A stretch of 64,000 nucleotides of DNA from Marivirga lumbricoides (GTDB lineage Bacteria > Bacteroidota > Bacteroidia > Cytophagales > Cyclobacteriaceae), in NCBI RefSeq assembly GCF_014636295.1, contig NZ_BMEC01000010.1, positions 186,001 through 250,000 on the forward strand. Reading direction: 5' to 3'. The position numbers and the translations under genes were made by a program. The notes below the pieces were generated by a model. It was not told where the DNA came from. It made no database searches and saw only the letters and a list, made by a program, of their open reading frames with translations. Within the stretch, counting starts at the first letter, position 1. Each line of letters begins with the position of its first letter. Below, in pieces: positions 7,977 through 17,898 of this stretch.

Positions 7977-9911
7977 CTACTTATAGCTTCTTTGTGTCAG
8001 TTTTACATTTTCAAATATCAATTGTTCTTTGTGAAGAGTTTCCGGCTTTTCAGGACCAGTGTACTCCCAGGCTGCTACGTAAGCAAAGTCTTCATCATTA
8101 CGTTTAGCTTCACCTTCTGGTGTTTGATGCTCTTCCCTGAAGTGGCCTCCACAAGACTCCTCTCTATGAAGTGCATCATCAACCATCAACTCTCCTAATT
8201 CTAGGAAATCAGAAACTCTAGACGCTTTCTCTAAAGAGCTATTGAATTCTTCATTTGAACCGAGAACTTTTACATTTTTCCAGAAATCTACTTTAAGATC
8301 TTTAATCAGTTCTTTTGCTTTTTTCAGGCCTTCACCAGTTCTTGACATTCCGCAATAGTCCCACATGATTTTACCTAACTCTTTATGGTAATGATCAACA
8401 GACTTACTTCCTTTTATAGATAATAATTTATCGATATTATCTTTTACCTCTTTTTCAGCTGCTTTGAAAGCTTCATGATCAGTATCTACTTTTTCATATT
8501 TCTCACCAGCTAAATAATTACCGATAGTGTAAGGGATTACAAAATAACCATCTGCTAAGCCTTGCATTAAAGCACTAGCACCTAATCTATTTGCCCCGTG
8601 GTCTGAGAAATTAGACTCACCTGTTGCGTATAGTCCATCTATGTTGGTTTTAAGATTATAATCAACCCAAAGACCACCCATAGTATAATGCACAGCAGGA
8701 TAAATTTTCATAGGTTGAGCATAAGGATTTTCCCCGGTAATTTGCTTATACATATCAAACAAATTACCATACTTACTTGCAATTGTATCCTCACCGTCTC
8801 TCTTGATAGCATCTCTGAAATCAAGGTAAACTGCTTTTCCTGTTTCATTTACTCCTCTACCTTCATCGCAAACATATTTAGCATTTCTAGAAGCTACATC
8901 ACGAGGTACAAGGTTACCGAAAGCAGGATATTTTCTTTCTAAATAATAATCTCTTTCATCCTCACTAAGATCATTCGGATGAATTTCTTTTTTTCTGATT
9001 TTTTCAGCCAATTCCTTAGTAGCTGGAACCCATACACGACCATCATTTCTTAAAGATTCTGACATTAAAGTCAGTTTAGATTGATGATCTCCACTAACTG
9101 GAATACAAGTTGGGTGAATCTGGGTGTAACATGGGTTAGCCATTAAAGCTCCTTTTTTGTGAGCTCTCCAAGCGGCTGTAACATTTGACCCCATTGCATT
9201 AGTAGATAAGTAGAATACGTTACCGTAACCTCCGGTTGCTAATACAACAGCATGTGCTGAATGTGATTCAATTTTACCGGTTACCAGATTTCTGGCTACA
9301 ATACCTTTGGCTTTTCCATCAACCATCACTAAATCCAGCATTTCAGTTCTTGGGAAAAGCTCAACTTTACCGTTTGCTATTTGACGACTTAAGGCACTGT
9401 AAGCTCCTAATAATAATTGCTGTCCCGTTTGACCTCTCGCATAGAATGTTCTGGAAACTTGCGCTCCACCGAATGATCTATTAGCTAATAACCCACCGTA
9501 TTCTCTTGCAAAAGGAACACCTTGAGCTACACACTGATCGATTATATTTACACTCACCTGAGCTAGTCTGTAGACATTTGCCTCTCTAGAGCGATAATCC
9601 CCACCTTTAATAGTGTCGTAGAATAAACGGAACACACTATCACCATCATTTTGATAGTTCTTAGCTGCATTAATACCACCTTGAGCTGCAATTGAGTGAG
9701 CTCTTCTTGGACTATCTTGAAAACAAAATGACTTTACATTGTAACCTAATTCAGCTAATGAAGCTGCTGCCGAAGCACCCGCCAATCCGGTTCCTACTAC
9801 AATGATATCATATTTTCGTTTATTAGCCGGGTTTACCAGCTTCACATTAAATTTATGATTTGTCCACTTCTCTGATAATGGACCTTCAGGTATTTTTGAT
9901 TCTAAATTCAT
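7977..9911 (-). CDS. sdhA: Succinate dehydrogenase/fumarate reductase flavoprotein subunit
   Basis: Catalytic subunit oxidising succinate to fumarate with covalently bound FAD. The Rossmann motif is [19 protein letters not shown] near residue 36; the FAD-linking histidine is in [15 protein letters not shown]. Substrate-site motifs HPTCIPV, the arginine-rich [10 protein letters not shown] and the [27 protein letters not shown] segments are all intact. Length 644 is normal for this clade. The gene lies 16 bases after sdhC and 27 before sdhB. With menaquinone (menA is in this window) as quinone, the enzyme probably works aerobically as SDH, although sequence does not fix direction. Confidence 0.96.
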   Translation of the reverse strand: MNLESKIPEGPLSEKWTNHKFNVKLVNPANKRKYDIIVVGTGLAGASAAASLAELGYNVKSFCFQDSPRRAHSIAAQGGINAAKNYQNDGDSVFRLFYDTIKGGDYRSREANVYRLAQVSVNIIDQCVAQGVPFAREYGGLLANRSFGGAQVSRTFYARGQTGQQLLLGAYSALSRQIANGKVELFPRTEMLDLVMVDGKAKGIVARNLVTGKIESHSAHAVVLATGGYGNVFYLSTNAMGSNVTAAWRAHKKGALMANPCYTQIHPTCIPVSGDHQSKLTLMSESLRNDGRVWVPATKELAEKIRKKEIHPNDLSEDERDYYLERKYPAFGNLVPRDVASRNAKYVCDEGRGVNETGKAVYLDFRDAIKRDGEDTIASKYGNLFDMYKQITGENPYAQPMKIYPAVHYTMGGLWVDYNLKTNIDGLYATGESNFSDHGANRLGASALMQGLADGYFVIPYTIGNYLAGEKYEKVDTDHEAFKAAEKEVKDNIDKLLSIKGSKSVDHYHKELGKIMWDYCGMSRTGEGLKKAKELIKDLKVDFWKNVKVLGSNEEFNSSLEKASRVSDFLELGELMVDDALHREESCGGHFREEHQTPEGEAKRNDEDFAYVAAWEYTGPEKPETLHKEQLIFENVKLTQRSYK

Positions 9912-9927
9912 AGTACAGTAATTATCC

Positions 9928-10599
9928 TTAACTATTGAGAAACATGATTATTGGAATTAATGCAAATGCAAATGGTATTAATATTGCGTATGCGATTCCC
10001 AATTTTTTAATAAATGGAGTGTATTTGCTATGATTTACACCAAGTGTTTGGAAAGCACTTGAAAACCCATGAGACAAATGGAAAGCCAGTCCCACCATAC
10101 ACAAAACATAAATTGCTACATACCACCATTCACTAAATGCAGCACTAACAACTTTATAAAGGTCTTTGTTTCCTGCATCATCCATCTGAATTGCTCCCCA
10201 ATGCATTTCGTACCAAAAATTTCTCAAATGAATCACTAAAAAAACAAAAATAATAAAACCTAAAATGCCCATATTTCTTGAAGAAAATGAGCTGTTTGCA
10301 GATCCTTTTACCTCAGAATATCCCACAGGCCTCGCAGCTTTATTTTTTCTTACTAAAGCAATAGACATAATAATATGTATTAATATGAACGCATAAAGTC
10401 CATAAGATGTCGTTTTAATTATAGGATTAGAAGTCATGAATTTTGCATAAGCATTAAAAGCTAACCCACCATCATCAGCTAATAACTGAAAATTACCAGC
10501 TAAATGGACGACTAAAAAAATGATTAAAAACAATCCGGTAAGTGACATCACTAATTTCCTACCGATTGTGCTTGTTAAAGTATCAGAAAGCCAACTCAT
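9928..10599 (-). CDS. sdhC: Succinate dehydrogenase cytochrome b subunit
   Basis: Membrane anchor of complex II: 223 residues with about five transmembrane helices and histidines placed to hold two hemes ([44 protein letters not shown]). This is the single-polypeptide, diheme type of anchor found with menaquinone-linked enzymes in Bacteroidota, so no sdhD is expected. It is the first gene of the operon, with a strong promoter match 38 bases upstream. Confidence 0.93.
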   Translation of the reverse strand: MSWLSDTLTSTIGRKLVMSLTGLFLIIFLVVHLAGNFQLLADDGGLAFNAYAKFMTSNPIIKTTSYGLYAFILIHIIMSIALVRKNKAARPVGYSEVKGSANSSFSSRNMGILGFIIFVFLVIHLRNFWYEMHWGAIQMDDAGNKDLYKVVSAAFSEWWYVAIYVLCMVGLAFHLSHGFSSAFQTLGVNHSKYTPFIKKLGIAYAILIPFAFALIPIIMFLNS

Positions 10600-10636
10600 A
10601 TATTTACTTAATTATTAGGGTTTAAAATGATAGATT

Positions 10637-10667
10637 CAAAGTTACGTGTGGAACCCTTATAAAACAA
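10637..10667 (-). promoter_or_regulatory. Promoter of sdhCAB
   Basis: On the minus strand TTG (10665-10667) is followed after 20 bases by TAACTTTG (10637-10644), an exact fit to the Bacteroidota -33/-7 arrangement. The -7 element is 38 bases before the sdhC ATG, giving a short leader. Read by eye; no transcript data. Confidence 0.7.
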
Positions 10668-10810
10668 TTGTGTTTTTTATTTTAAAACATTCTAAATAGT
10701 ATAATTATTTTTTGTAATTACCGTTAAACAAAAATTACAATATGAATGTTTTGGTGATTTATGAACAATATTTTATATCTTAACGTTCTAAATCTCTCAG
10801 CGCTAAACAA

Positions 10811-13600
10811 GTGAAACAGTTACTCCTTATCATACTTTTCTTAACCTGCTTATGCATTAATGCACAGGCAACCCATATACGTGCTGGAGAGATTACAGCA
10901 AGAAGATTGGGATGTACAAGTCGTACTTATGAATTTACATTAACTGCTTACAGAGATACAGGTTCTGATATTTTATTTGGAAATGGGATTTTCGATTATG
11001 GAGATGGAAATACAATAGCTCTTAATCCGGATGGTTTTTTTAGAAAAGAAATAATAGATAATGAAGTAGAACTAGTTCAGTTTCGACTTACGCATACCTA
11101 TCCTGGAGATGGTAGTTTTACAGTTTCTTACGTGGAAGATTTTAGGAATGCGAACATTATTAACATGTCGAATTCCGTGCAAACTCCTTTTTATGTAGAG
11201 ACCACTGTTAGGCTAGATCCTATTTTTGGTTGTAATGATACTCCTGTTTTTCTTGTACCTCCTATTGATAAAGGTGCAGTAGGAGTTTTGTTTTTTCATA
11301 ATCCGGGTGCTTTTGATATTAATGGAGATAGTATTTCTTTTAAAGTTACAATTCCTAAAAGCAGAAAAAATGTAGAGGTTGGTAATTATCGTTTTCCTGA
11401 TGTAGCGGGAGGTGGCCAAAATGAGCAGCAAACTGGACCTGCCACCTACACGCTTGATCAGTTGACTGGTGATATCTTCTGGGATGCTCCAGGTTTGCAA
11501 GGTGAATATAACATTGCATTTATAGCCGAAGAATGGCGTAAAATTGATGGAGAGTACCGTTTTTTAGGTAGTGTTACCAGAGATATGCAAATTATTATAG
11601 GGGAAACGGATAATGACCCACCTGAACTGGAAATACCGATGGATACCTGTATTGAAGCAGGTACTTTATTAGAGGCTCAAATCATTGCAACAGATCCTAA
11701 TCCTGAATCTTTAGTTAAAATTGAAGCGTTTGGAGGGCCTTTTACCCTGGTGCCATCAGCTACACTTTCACCTGACCCTGCTGTTTATGATCAAAGCCCA
11801 ACAACAGCAGACTTTAGCTGGCAAACTACTTGCGATCATATTAGGGAAGATCCTTATTTGATTCGCTTTAAAGCTACTGATAATGGCCCGGGTATTAGAC
11901 TTACAGCATTTGAGACATGGAGTGTTACGGTTGTACCTCCGGCACCTAAGAATGTTGTAGCAGAAAGCAAACCTCAAAGGTCTATAGAGGTTTCATGGGA
12001 TCCTTACGACTGCGGTTTAGCTGAAGTAGTGCAGGTATACAGAAGGGTGGATAGTTTTGCATTTAACCCTGAAAACTGTGAGATTGGAATTCCTGAAAAT
12101 GGAGGCTACGAATTAATTGGTGCTGTTCCTGTAGCTCAAAATTCTTTTCTTGATAATAATGCTGGTAGAGGTCTTGATTTCGGAGCAACCTATTGCTACC
12201 GATTAGTGGCTGTTTTTGAGTTGCCTACAGGTGGGGTGAGCTATGCTTCCGAGGAAGTTTGTGAGCAAATAGCTGCCACAGGGCCGGTTATAACTAATGT
12301 TAGTATATCCTCTACAGATGCTAATAATGGAGAAGTTATAGTGAGTTGGCTTCCTCCTTTTGAAATTGACACCAGTATTTATCCTCCTCCTTACAAATAT
12401 CAGGTATTGAGGTCTTCAGGAAGTGGCTTTTCACCTGTAACTACAGTTGTGAATGATACCACTTATACTGATTCAGGATTAAATACCTTAGATGAGGTTT
12501 ACAGATACCGCTTAAATTTATATTTGGATGAGGCAGAAATTAATGAAGAAAATCTAATTGAAGTGTCTGCTACAGCTTCAACAGTACGTTTAGGCTCGGT
12601 AGGCTTATTTGAAGCAGTGGAATTGAATTGGGAAGCTGATGTACCATGGAGTAATACAAATCAGGATTTTCCTTACCACTATATTTACAGGAATAAGGTA
12701 GCAGCAGATACTAACTTAATGGTTTTGATAGATTCTGTGGATGTAACTCAGTTTGGGTATCAATATATAGATAGTGGGGCTTTTAATAATGTGAAGCTAT
12801 CAAATAATGAGCAATATTGTTACTATGTAACAACTTCAGGTGGTTATGGTAACGAGGATATTTTTGAACCTCTATTAAATAATTCACAGGTGCTTTGTGC
12901 TATGCCGGATGATAATATCAATCCTTGCCCTCCTTTCGAAGTTTCTTTCAATTTAGGATCAGAGGGAGATTGCTTAAGCTTTCTGGCGGATAAGCCTTGT
13001 AATTTCTACCAATTTGAAAACACACTTGTTTGGGAAGCGAATCTGACTGATAGTTGTGATGCCAATATTAGCTATTACGAGATTTTTTATACCAATACCA
13101 TTGATGGTGAATTTCAGCTAGTAGGAACTACTACAGAAACTACTTTTACTCATAAAGATTTGGAAGAGTTTGCGGGATGTTATAAAATACGTGCAGTAGA
13201 TCAGTCGGAAAATAGAAGTGATTTCTCTGAAGTCTTCTGCAAAGAAAATTGTCCTAATATAGCTTTCCCTAATTTGATCACTCCTAATGGTGACAATAAA
13301 AATGATCTTTTTACTCCTTTTTACCCGGGAGGGGCTGCAACAGGAGCAATTCCTTTAGATAAGTGCCCGAGGTTCCTGGAGAAAATTGAGTTCAAGGTAT
13401 ATAACAGATACGGAAAACAGGTTTATGAATATACTTCAGGTGGAGAAAATAGTGTATACATTAATTGGAATGGTACCAATTTTAGTGGTGAACAGTTGCC
13501 TTCTGCTATTTACTATTTTGAAGCCCTTGTAACATTTGATATGCTTAGGCCTGAAAATAAGGAGCGTTTTATTAAAGGCTATGTAGAAATCAGAAGATAA
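10811..13600 (+). CDS. Large secreted protein with gliding/T9SS C-terminal domain
   Basis: A 929-residue exported protein. The signal peptide (MKQLLLIILFLTCLCINAQ) is followed by ATHIRAGEITARRLGCTSRTY, a start often seen in Cytophagales adhesin-like proteins. The middle contains fibronectin-III/PKD-like beta domains (repeated WxPP, YRYRL, YCYxV segments, with paired cysteines). The last 90 residues, from FPNLITPNGDNKNDLFTPF through FKVYNRYGKQVYEY to YYFEALVTF and KGYVEIRR, are the CHU_C/gliding-motility C-terminal domain that directs export by the type IX system and cell-surface attachment. The start is GTG (10811); no in-frame ATG gives a better signal peptide. Function is probably surface adhesion or motility; ligand unknown. 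Confidence 0.85.
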   Translation: MKQLLLIILFLTCLCINAQATHIRAGEITARRLGCTSRTYEFTLTAYRDTGSDILFGNGIFDYGDGNTIALNPDGFFRKEIIDNEVELVQFRLTHTYPGDGSFTVSYVEDFRNANIINMSNSVQTPFYVETTVRLDPIFGCNDTPVFLVPPIDKGAVGVLFFHNPGAFDINGDSISFKVTIPKSRKNVEVGNYRFPDVAGGGQNEQQTGPATYTLDQLTGDIFWDAPGLQGEYNIAFIAEEWRKIDGEYRFLGSVTRDMQIIIGETDNDPPELEIPMDTCIEAGTLLEAQIIATDPNPESLVKIEAFGGPFTLVPSATLSPDPAVYDQSPTTADFSWQTTCDHIREDPYLIRFKATDNGPGIRLTAFETWSVTVVPPAPKNVVAESKPQRSIEVSWDPYDCGLAEVVQVYRRVDSFAFNPENCEIGIPENGGYELIGAVPVAQNSFLDNNAGRGLDFGATYCYRLVAVFELPTGGVSYASEEVCEQIAATGPVITNVSISSTDANNGEVIVSWLPPFEIDTSIYPPPYKYQVLRSSGSGFSPVTTVVNDTTYTDSGLNTLDEVYRYRLNLYLDEAEINEENLIEVSATASTVRLGSVGLFEAVELNWEADVPWSNTNQDFPYHYIYRNKVAADTNLMVLIDSVDVTQFGYQYIDSGAFNNVKLSNNEQYCYYVTTSGGYGNEDIFEPLLNNSQVLCAMPDDNINPCPPFEVSFNLGSEGDCLSFLADKPCNFYQFENTLVWEANLTDSCDANISYYEIFYTNTIDGEFQLVGTTTETTFTHKDLEEFAGCYKIRAVDQSENRSDFSEVFCKENCPNIAFPNLITPNGDNKNDLFTPFYPGGAATGAIPLDKCPRFLEKIEFKVYNRYGKQVYEYTSGGENSVYINWNGTNFSGEQLPSAIYYFEALVTFDMLRPENKERFIKGYVEIRR

Positions 13601-13606
13601 GATTCT

Positions 13607-13990
13607 ATGAGGATAATATTTTTTGATGGTGTTTGTAATCTGTGTAATGGGGCTGTAAATTTTGTGATAGATAGGGATCCCAAAGCAAAGTTTAAGCTGG
13701 CACCCCTACAATCTGATATTGCAGCCAAATATTTAAAGGAAGAACAATTAGATAACTTAAATAGCATTGCACTTTTTGAAGAAGGCAAAATTTATCAAAA
13801 GAGTAGTGCTGCACTTCGAATAGCAAAAAAGTTAACTGGTGCGTGGCCATTATTATACGGACTGATAATTATTCCCCCTTTCATGAGAGATTTTTTCTAT
13901 GATTTAGTTGCGAAAAATAGATATAAATGGTTTGGGAAGCAGGAAACTTGTAGGATGCCTACGCCTGATATAAAGACAAGGTTTCTTTAA
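13607..13990 (+). CDS. DCC-family thiol-disulfide oxidoreductase (DUF393)
   Basis: A 127-residue protein beginning IFFDGVCNLCNGAVNFVIDRD, which holds the DxxCxxC signature of the DCC family, a thioredoxin-fold group of unproven redox partners. Further family features are FKLAPLQSDIAAKYL, a middle strand SIALFEEGKIYQKSSAALRIAKKL and a C-terminal helix RDFFYDLVAKNRYKWFGK with a last cysteine (QETCRMP). It starts 6 bases after the giant surface protein and may be co-transcribed, although the functions are not obviously linked. Confidence 0.85.
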   Translation: MRIIFFDGVCNLCNGAVNFVIDRDPKAKFKLAPLQSDIAAKYLKEEQLDNLNSIALFEEGKIYQKSSAALRIAKKLTGAWPLLYGLIIIPPFMRDFFYDLVAKNRYKWFGKQETCRMPTPDIKTRFL

Positions 13991-14035
13991 AATATAGGCT
14001 TAAATTTTAATACTTCCTGTCTGTTGTAAAATTTA

Positions 14036-14043
14036 TATCTTTG
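14036..14043 (+). promoter_or_regulatory. Possible -7 element for fabD
   Basis: TATCTTTG matches TAnnTTTG and lies 82 bases before the fabD ATG. There is no TTG 20 bases upstream, so confidence is low. Confidence 0.35.
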
Positions 14044-14125
14044 AGCTTTAATAAGGCTTGAATATTAACTAAATTATAATTGTTTCAAGTTGAATCCTTT
14101 TTCAATTAGAAAATAAATTTTACAA

Positions 14126-15004
14126 ATGAAAAAAGCATACGTTTTTCCGGGCCAGGGTGCTCAGTTTTCAGGAATGGGTAAAGAACTATATGAGACCCAA
14201 CCAAAAGCCAAAACACTTTTTGAGCAGGCTAATGATATTTTAGGATTTGAAATCACTAAGATAATGTTTGAAGGAACCGATGAGCAATTAAAGGAAACCA
14301 AGGTGACGCAACCAGCAGTTTTTTTGCATTCAGTAATAACGGCATTGGTTCATCCAGATTTTAAGCCCGATATGGTAGCAGGTCACTCATTAGGAGAATT
14401 TTCTGCTTTAGTAGCAAATGGCACGCTTTCATTTGATGACGGTCTCAACCTTGTTTATAAAAGAGCGCTTGCAATGCAAAAAGCTTGTGAAATCAATCCT
14501 TCTACTATGGCCGCTATCCTCGGGCTTGAGGATGAAAAAGTTGAAAAAATTTGTGCAAGTATTACTGAAGAAATTGTAGTACCTGCTAATTATAATTGTC
14601 CTGGTCAGCTGGTCATATCAGGATCTAATAAAGGAATAGAAATAGCCTGCGAGAAAATGAAGGAAGCGGGAGCTAAACGTGCATTACCTTTGCCTGTAGG
14701 GGGAGCTTTTCACTCACCTCTAATGGAACCCGCCAGAGAGGAGTTAGCAAAAGCCATAGAACAAACCACTTTTTCTAAACCTAAGTGTCCGATTTATCAA
14801 AATTTTAATGCGAGCCCTTCGGAAGACATAGCCATTATCAAAGCAAATTTAATTGCTCAATTAACAGCTCCGGTTCGATGGACACAATCGGTGCAACATA
14901 TGGTAGCCAATGGCGCGGACATTTTTATTGAAAGTGGACCCGGAAAAGTTCTTCAGGGGTTAGTAAAAAAAATAAATAGAGAATCGGAAGTAGACCAGCT
15001 CTAG
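14126..15004 (+). CDS. fabD: Malonyl-CoA:ACP transacylase
   Basis: Transfers malonyl from CoA to acyl carrier protein, supplying fatty-acid elongation. Visible motifs are VFPGQGAQ at the N-terminus, the nucleophile S88 in AGHSLGEFSAL, PANYNCPGQLVISG, and the catalytic histidine in GGAFHSPLMEPA. The C-terminal FIESGPGKVLQGLVKK is typical. At 292 residues it is a standard stand-alone FabD, not part of a polyketide enzyme. It is not next to other fab genes in this window. Confidence 0.96.
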   Translation: MKKAYVFPGQGAQFSGMGKELYETQPKAKTLFEQANDILGFEITKIMFEGTDEQLKETKVTQPAVFLHSVITALVHPDFKPDMVAGHSLGEFSALVANGTLSFDDGLNLVYKRALAMQKACEINPSTMAAILGLEDEKVEKICASITEEIVVPANYNCPGQLVISGSNKGIEIACEKMKEAGAKRALPLPVGGAFHSPLMEPAREELAKAIEQTTFSKPKCPIYQNFNASPSEDIAIIKANLIAQLTAPVRWTQSVQHMVANGADIFIESGPGKVLQGLVKKINRESEVDQL

Positions 15005-15052
15005 CAGTTCATCATTAAGCTAAAGGGCAGAAAATCGCTACCATGAAATTGT

Positions 15053-16279
15053 TTGATTATGATAAAGCCATTGAACCCTGAAAATGAGGAGAAGAGATTA
15101 GAAGAGCTCTACAGGTTTAAAATTCTTGATACAGCAACTGAGAAAGATTTTGATGATGTTGTAGAGCTGGCTTCTATTATCTGCGAAGTGCCCATTTCCT
15201 TAATTACGATGATAGATGCTTCCAGACAGTGGTTTAAATCAAAAAAAGGCATTGACTGGAGCGAAACTGAAAGAGACATCTCTTTCTGCGGACACGCAAT
15301 TTATCAAAATGACTTATTTATAATTGAAGATGCTACCAAGGATGAACGTTTTACCGACAATCCTTTAGTGATAAATGATCCGAGTATTCGTTTTTATGCA
15401 GGTATGCCACTTACAACTGAAAATGGATATAATCTCGGTACCCTGTGTGTTATTGATTCAAAACCTAAAACTTTAAATAAATCTCAAAAAACAGCATTGG
15501 AGATTCTCAGTAATCAGGTTTCCAGGTTGATTGAACTTCGGGAGAAAAAATTACAACTTGAAGAAAATGTAAAAATTATTGAGGTACAGAATAAGAAATT
15601 AAAAAATCTCAATAATCAGAATAATGAAATGACAAGTATTATTTCTCACGATTTAAGAGGGCCAATTTCAAGTGTGCGATCTTATTTCAATTCAGATTAT
15701 TTTAAAAATTCTTCTACTGAGGAAAAGCTGAAATTGATGCCCGTGATTAAAGAAAGTGTTAATGGTATTCATAATCTTGTAGAGAATCTACTAGAGTGGT
15801 CGCAAAGTGTAGGAGACTTTAATTTAAGTAGCCTCAATTTGCATCAATACATTTACGAGGTAATACAGTTGTTTCAGGTGCAGGCTAATAAAAAGAATAT
15901 CAAATTACTGAATAAGGTAGACCGTCATCTCAAAGTATTAGCTGATTCTTCAATGTTAAGATTCATACTTAGAAATCTGACAGGTAATGCGATCAAATTT
16001 ACTGAGAATGGAAGCATTGAGTTATCTTCTTCGTTACAGGAAGATGGGAAAATTTGCATTGCAATTAAGGATAGCGGTGTTGGGATGAGTGAGCAATTAG
16101 TCAACAAGTTAAATAAAGGAGAGAAAAAAATTACTACCCTGGGTACTCGAAAGGAAAAAGGTTCAGGTTTAGGATTAAAGCTGATAAATGAATTTTTGGA
16201 AAGACATAATTCGTCTTTAGAGATAAAGAGTAAAGAAGGAAAAGGGAGTACCTTCTTCTTTACTCTTTCTCAAGCTTAA
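15053..16279 (+). CDS. GAF-domain sensor histidine kinase
   Basis: A soluble 408-residue kinase. Residues 10-160 form a GAF domain of the kind that opens many Bacteroidota kinases (EEKRLEELYRFKILDTATEKDFDDV, SFCGHAIYQNDLFIIEDAT, YAGMPLTTENGYNLGTLCVID). A coiled coil (160-195) leads to the phospho-acceptor H199 in ISHDLRGPIS. The ATPase domain has the N box LRNLTGNAIKFT, G1 DSGVGM and G2 GSGLGLKLINEFL. No transmembrane helix and no adjacent response regulator are seen, so it is an orphan. The GAF ligand cannot be predicted; the cysteine in FCGH recalls bilin-type GAFs but this motif is also common in non-photoreceptors. Confidence 0.88.
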   Translation: MIMIKPLNPENEEKRLEELYRFKILDTATEKDFDDVVELASIICEVPISLITMIDASRQWFKSKKGIDWSETERDISFCGHAIYQNDLFIIEDATKDERFTDNPLVINDPSIRFYAGMPLTTENGYNLGTLCVIDSKPKTLNKSQKTALEILSNQVSRLIELREKKLQLEENVKIIEVQNKKLKNLNNQNNEMTSIISHDLRGPISSVRSYFNSDYFKNSSTEEKLKLMPVIKESVNGIHNLVENLLEWSQSVGDFNLSSLNLHQYIYEVIQLFQVQANKKNIKLLNKVDRHLKVLADSSMLRFILRNLTGNAIKFTENGSIELSSSLQEDGKICIAIKDSGVGMSEQLVNKLNKGEKKITTLGTRKEKGSGLGLKLINEFLERHNSSLEIKSKEGKGSTFFFTLSQA

Positions 16280-16383
16280 ATAGAGCCTATTAGGCAATTA
16301 CACGAAAATCAATTTGATATATGGGAAAGTAAGTGACAAATGATCTCCCCTTGTGTAATCTAATTCTAGATTCCATATAATAT

Positions 16384-17778
16384 TTATTTCGAATAGCCTA
16401 GCAACTTAAGCATCGATTCACTTTCCTGTTCATCAGCAAAAAGCTCGGAAGTTATATTGCCTTCTTTATCTTTATTGATTAATACATGCTTTGGAGCGGG
16501 AATGAGACAGTGCTGAATGCCTCCATAACCCCCTAATGATTCCTGATAAGCACCTGTATGGAAAAATCCTATGTACTGAGGTGTTTTAGGTTCCACCTTA
16601 GGTAAAAAAACCTCAAATGAATGCGCTTCAGAGTTATAATAATCCATGGAATCACAAGTTAAACCTCCCATCTTCACTTTGTGAAAGGGTTCTTCCCAAT
16701 TATTAATAGCCATCAGAATAAATTTCTGGTTTAATCCCCACACATCTGGTAAATGCGTAATGAATGAACCATCAATCATATACCATAGCTCTTTATCATT
16801 CTGAAGTTTCTGACCAAGTATAGAGTAGATAGTTGCACCGCTTTCGCCCACAGTATAGCTGCCAAATTCAGTGAAAATATGAGGGACTTCTACGTTGTTT
16901 TTCTCACAAATCCATTGGATATTTTCCACAATCTGATCAACCATGTACTGGTAATCATATTCGAAACCAAGCGAAGTTTTAATAGGGAACCCACCTCCTA
17001 TATCAATAGTATCCAGTTCCGGACATACTTTCTTCAATTCGCAATACATGTCTACAAACTTACTTAGCTCACTCCAATAATAAGCAGTGTCCTTAATGCC
17101 AGTATTAATAAAAAAATGAAGCATTTTTAATGTAGCTTTCTTGCTGGGAGCTATTTTCTCATTATATAAGCTTACTACATCATTATACCTAATGCCTAAT
17201 CTACTTGTGTAAAATTCAAAATTAGGCTCTTCATCAGAGGCGATTCTTATACCAACTTTAAATGGCTTGTTAGCACCTTCCTCATAAGCTTCAAGCTCAT
17301 TTAAATTGTCTAAAACCGGCACAACATTTTCAAAGCCATCATTAATTAATTCATTAATGTATTTCTTATAAAGTGGTCTTTTAAAGCCGTTACATACCAC
17401 AAAATGTTGCTTGCTTAACAAACCTTTTTCATGAAGCTTTCGCACAATAGGGATGTCGAACGATGAAGAGGTTTCAATGTGGGCACCTGCTTTCAGAGCC
17501 TCCTCCATAACGAAAGAAAAGTGGGATGACTTAGTACAGTAACAATATGTGTATTTACCCTTATAATTATGTTTTTCAAATGCCTTAGCAAAAAAGGACC
17601 TGGCATTATTAATGTTTTCACTGATTTTAGGAAGGTAGGTTAGCTTGAGCGGAGTTCCATATTTTTTGATGATGTCCATTAAGGGGACATCGTGAAATTT
17701 TAAAGCATTATTTTCAACATTAAATTCCTTTTGAGGCCAATAAAAGGTTTGTTCAATTAAATCTATATAACTCTTCAT
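16384..17778 (-). CDS. speA: Arginine decarboxylase (alanine-racemase fold)
   Basis: PLP enzyme converting arginine to agmatine, the first step to polyamines. The PLP lysine is K83 in YCTKSSHFSF; HFFINTGIKD, DTIDIGGGFPIKTSLGFEYDY (glycine-rich phosphate loop) and the C-terminal GGLTCDSMDYY (catalytic cysteine/aspartate) mark a group IV decarboxylase. At 464 residues it is the short form typical of Bacteroidota, lacking the long insertions of E. coli SpeA. It is read away from two guanidino-modifying enzymes and argS, so four arginine-linked genes sit together. Diaminopimelate/ornithine decarboxylase activity is a remote alternative. Confidence 0.82.
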   Translation of the reverse strand: MKSYIDLIEQTFYWPQKEFNVENNALKFHDVPLMDIIKKYGTPLKLTYLPKISENINNARSFFAKAFEKHNYKGKYTYCYCTKSSHFSFVMEEALKAGAHIETSSSFDIPIVRKLHEKGLLSKQHFVVCNGFKRPLYKKYINELINDGFENVVPVLDNLNELEAYEEGANKPFKVGIRIASDEEPNFEFYTSRLGIRYNDVVSLYNEKIAPSKKATLKMLHFFINTGIKDTAYYWSELSKFVDMYCELKKVCPELDTIDIGGGFPIKTSLGFEYDYQYMVDQIVENIQWICEKNNVEVPHIFTEFGSYTVGESGATIYSILGQKLQNDKELWYMIDGSFITHLPDVWGLNQKFILMAINNWEEPFHKVKMGGLTCDSMDYYNSEAHSFEVFLPKVEPKTPQYIGFFHTGAYQESLGGYGGIQHCLIPAPKHVLINKDKEGNITSELFADEQESESMLKLLGYSK

Positions 17779-17820
17779 TTAATAATTTTTTGCTTTTTAT
17801 GCTTGCGTGAAATATTGGTG

Positions 17821-17845
17821 TAAATTTGCAATCTTTGCAAAGCTA
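17821..17845. promoter_or_regulatory. Back-to-back -7 elements between speA and the amidinotransferase
   Basis: TAAATTTG (17821-17828, plus) and TAGCTTTG (17838-17845, minus) both fit TAnnTTTG and point at the two divergent genes. Between and within them TTTGCAA is repeated (17825-17831 and 17834-17840, the second followed by A to give a TTTGCAAA palindrome), a possible shared operator. Neither has a well-spaced TTG. Confidence 0.4.
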
Positions 17846-17898
17846 AAATATTAGTTACGAAATTCTGACGAAATTACTTATTAATACAATACTTTTTT

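Noticed and set aside
10722-10730. CGTTAAACA near match to the crt operator motif between sdhC and the surface protein gene
   Set aside because: A single imperfect copy in AT-rich DNA with no link to pigment genes; kept only as a warning about background frequency.
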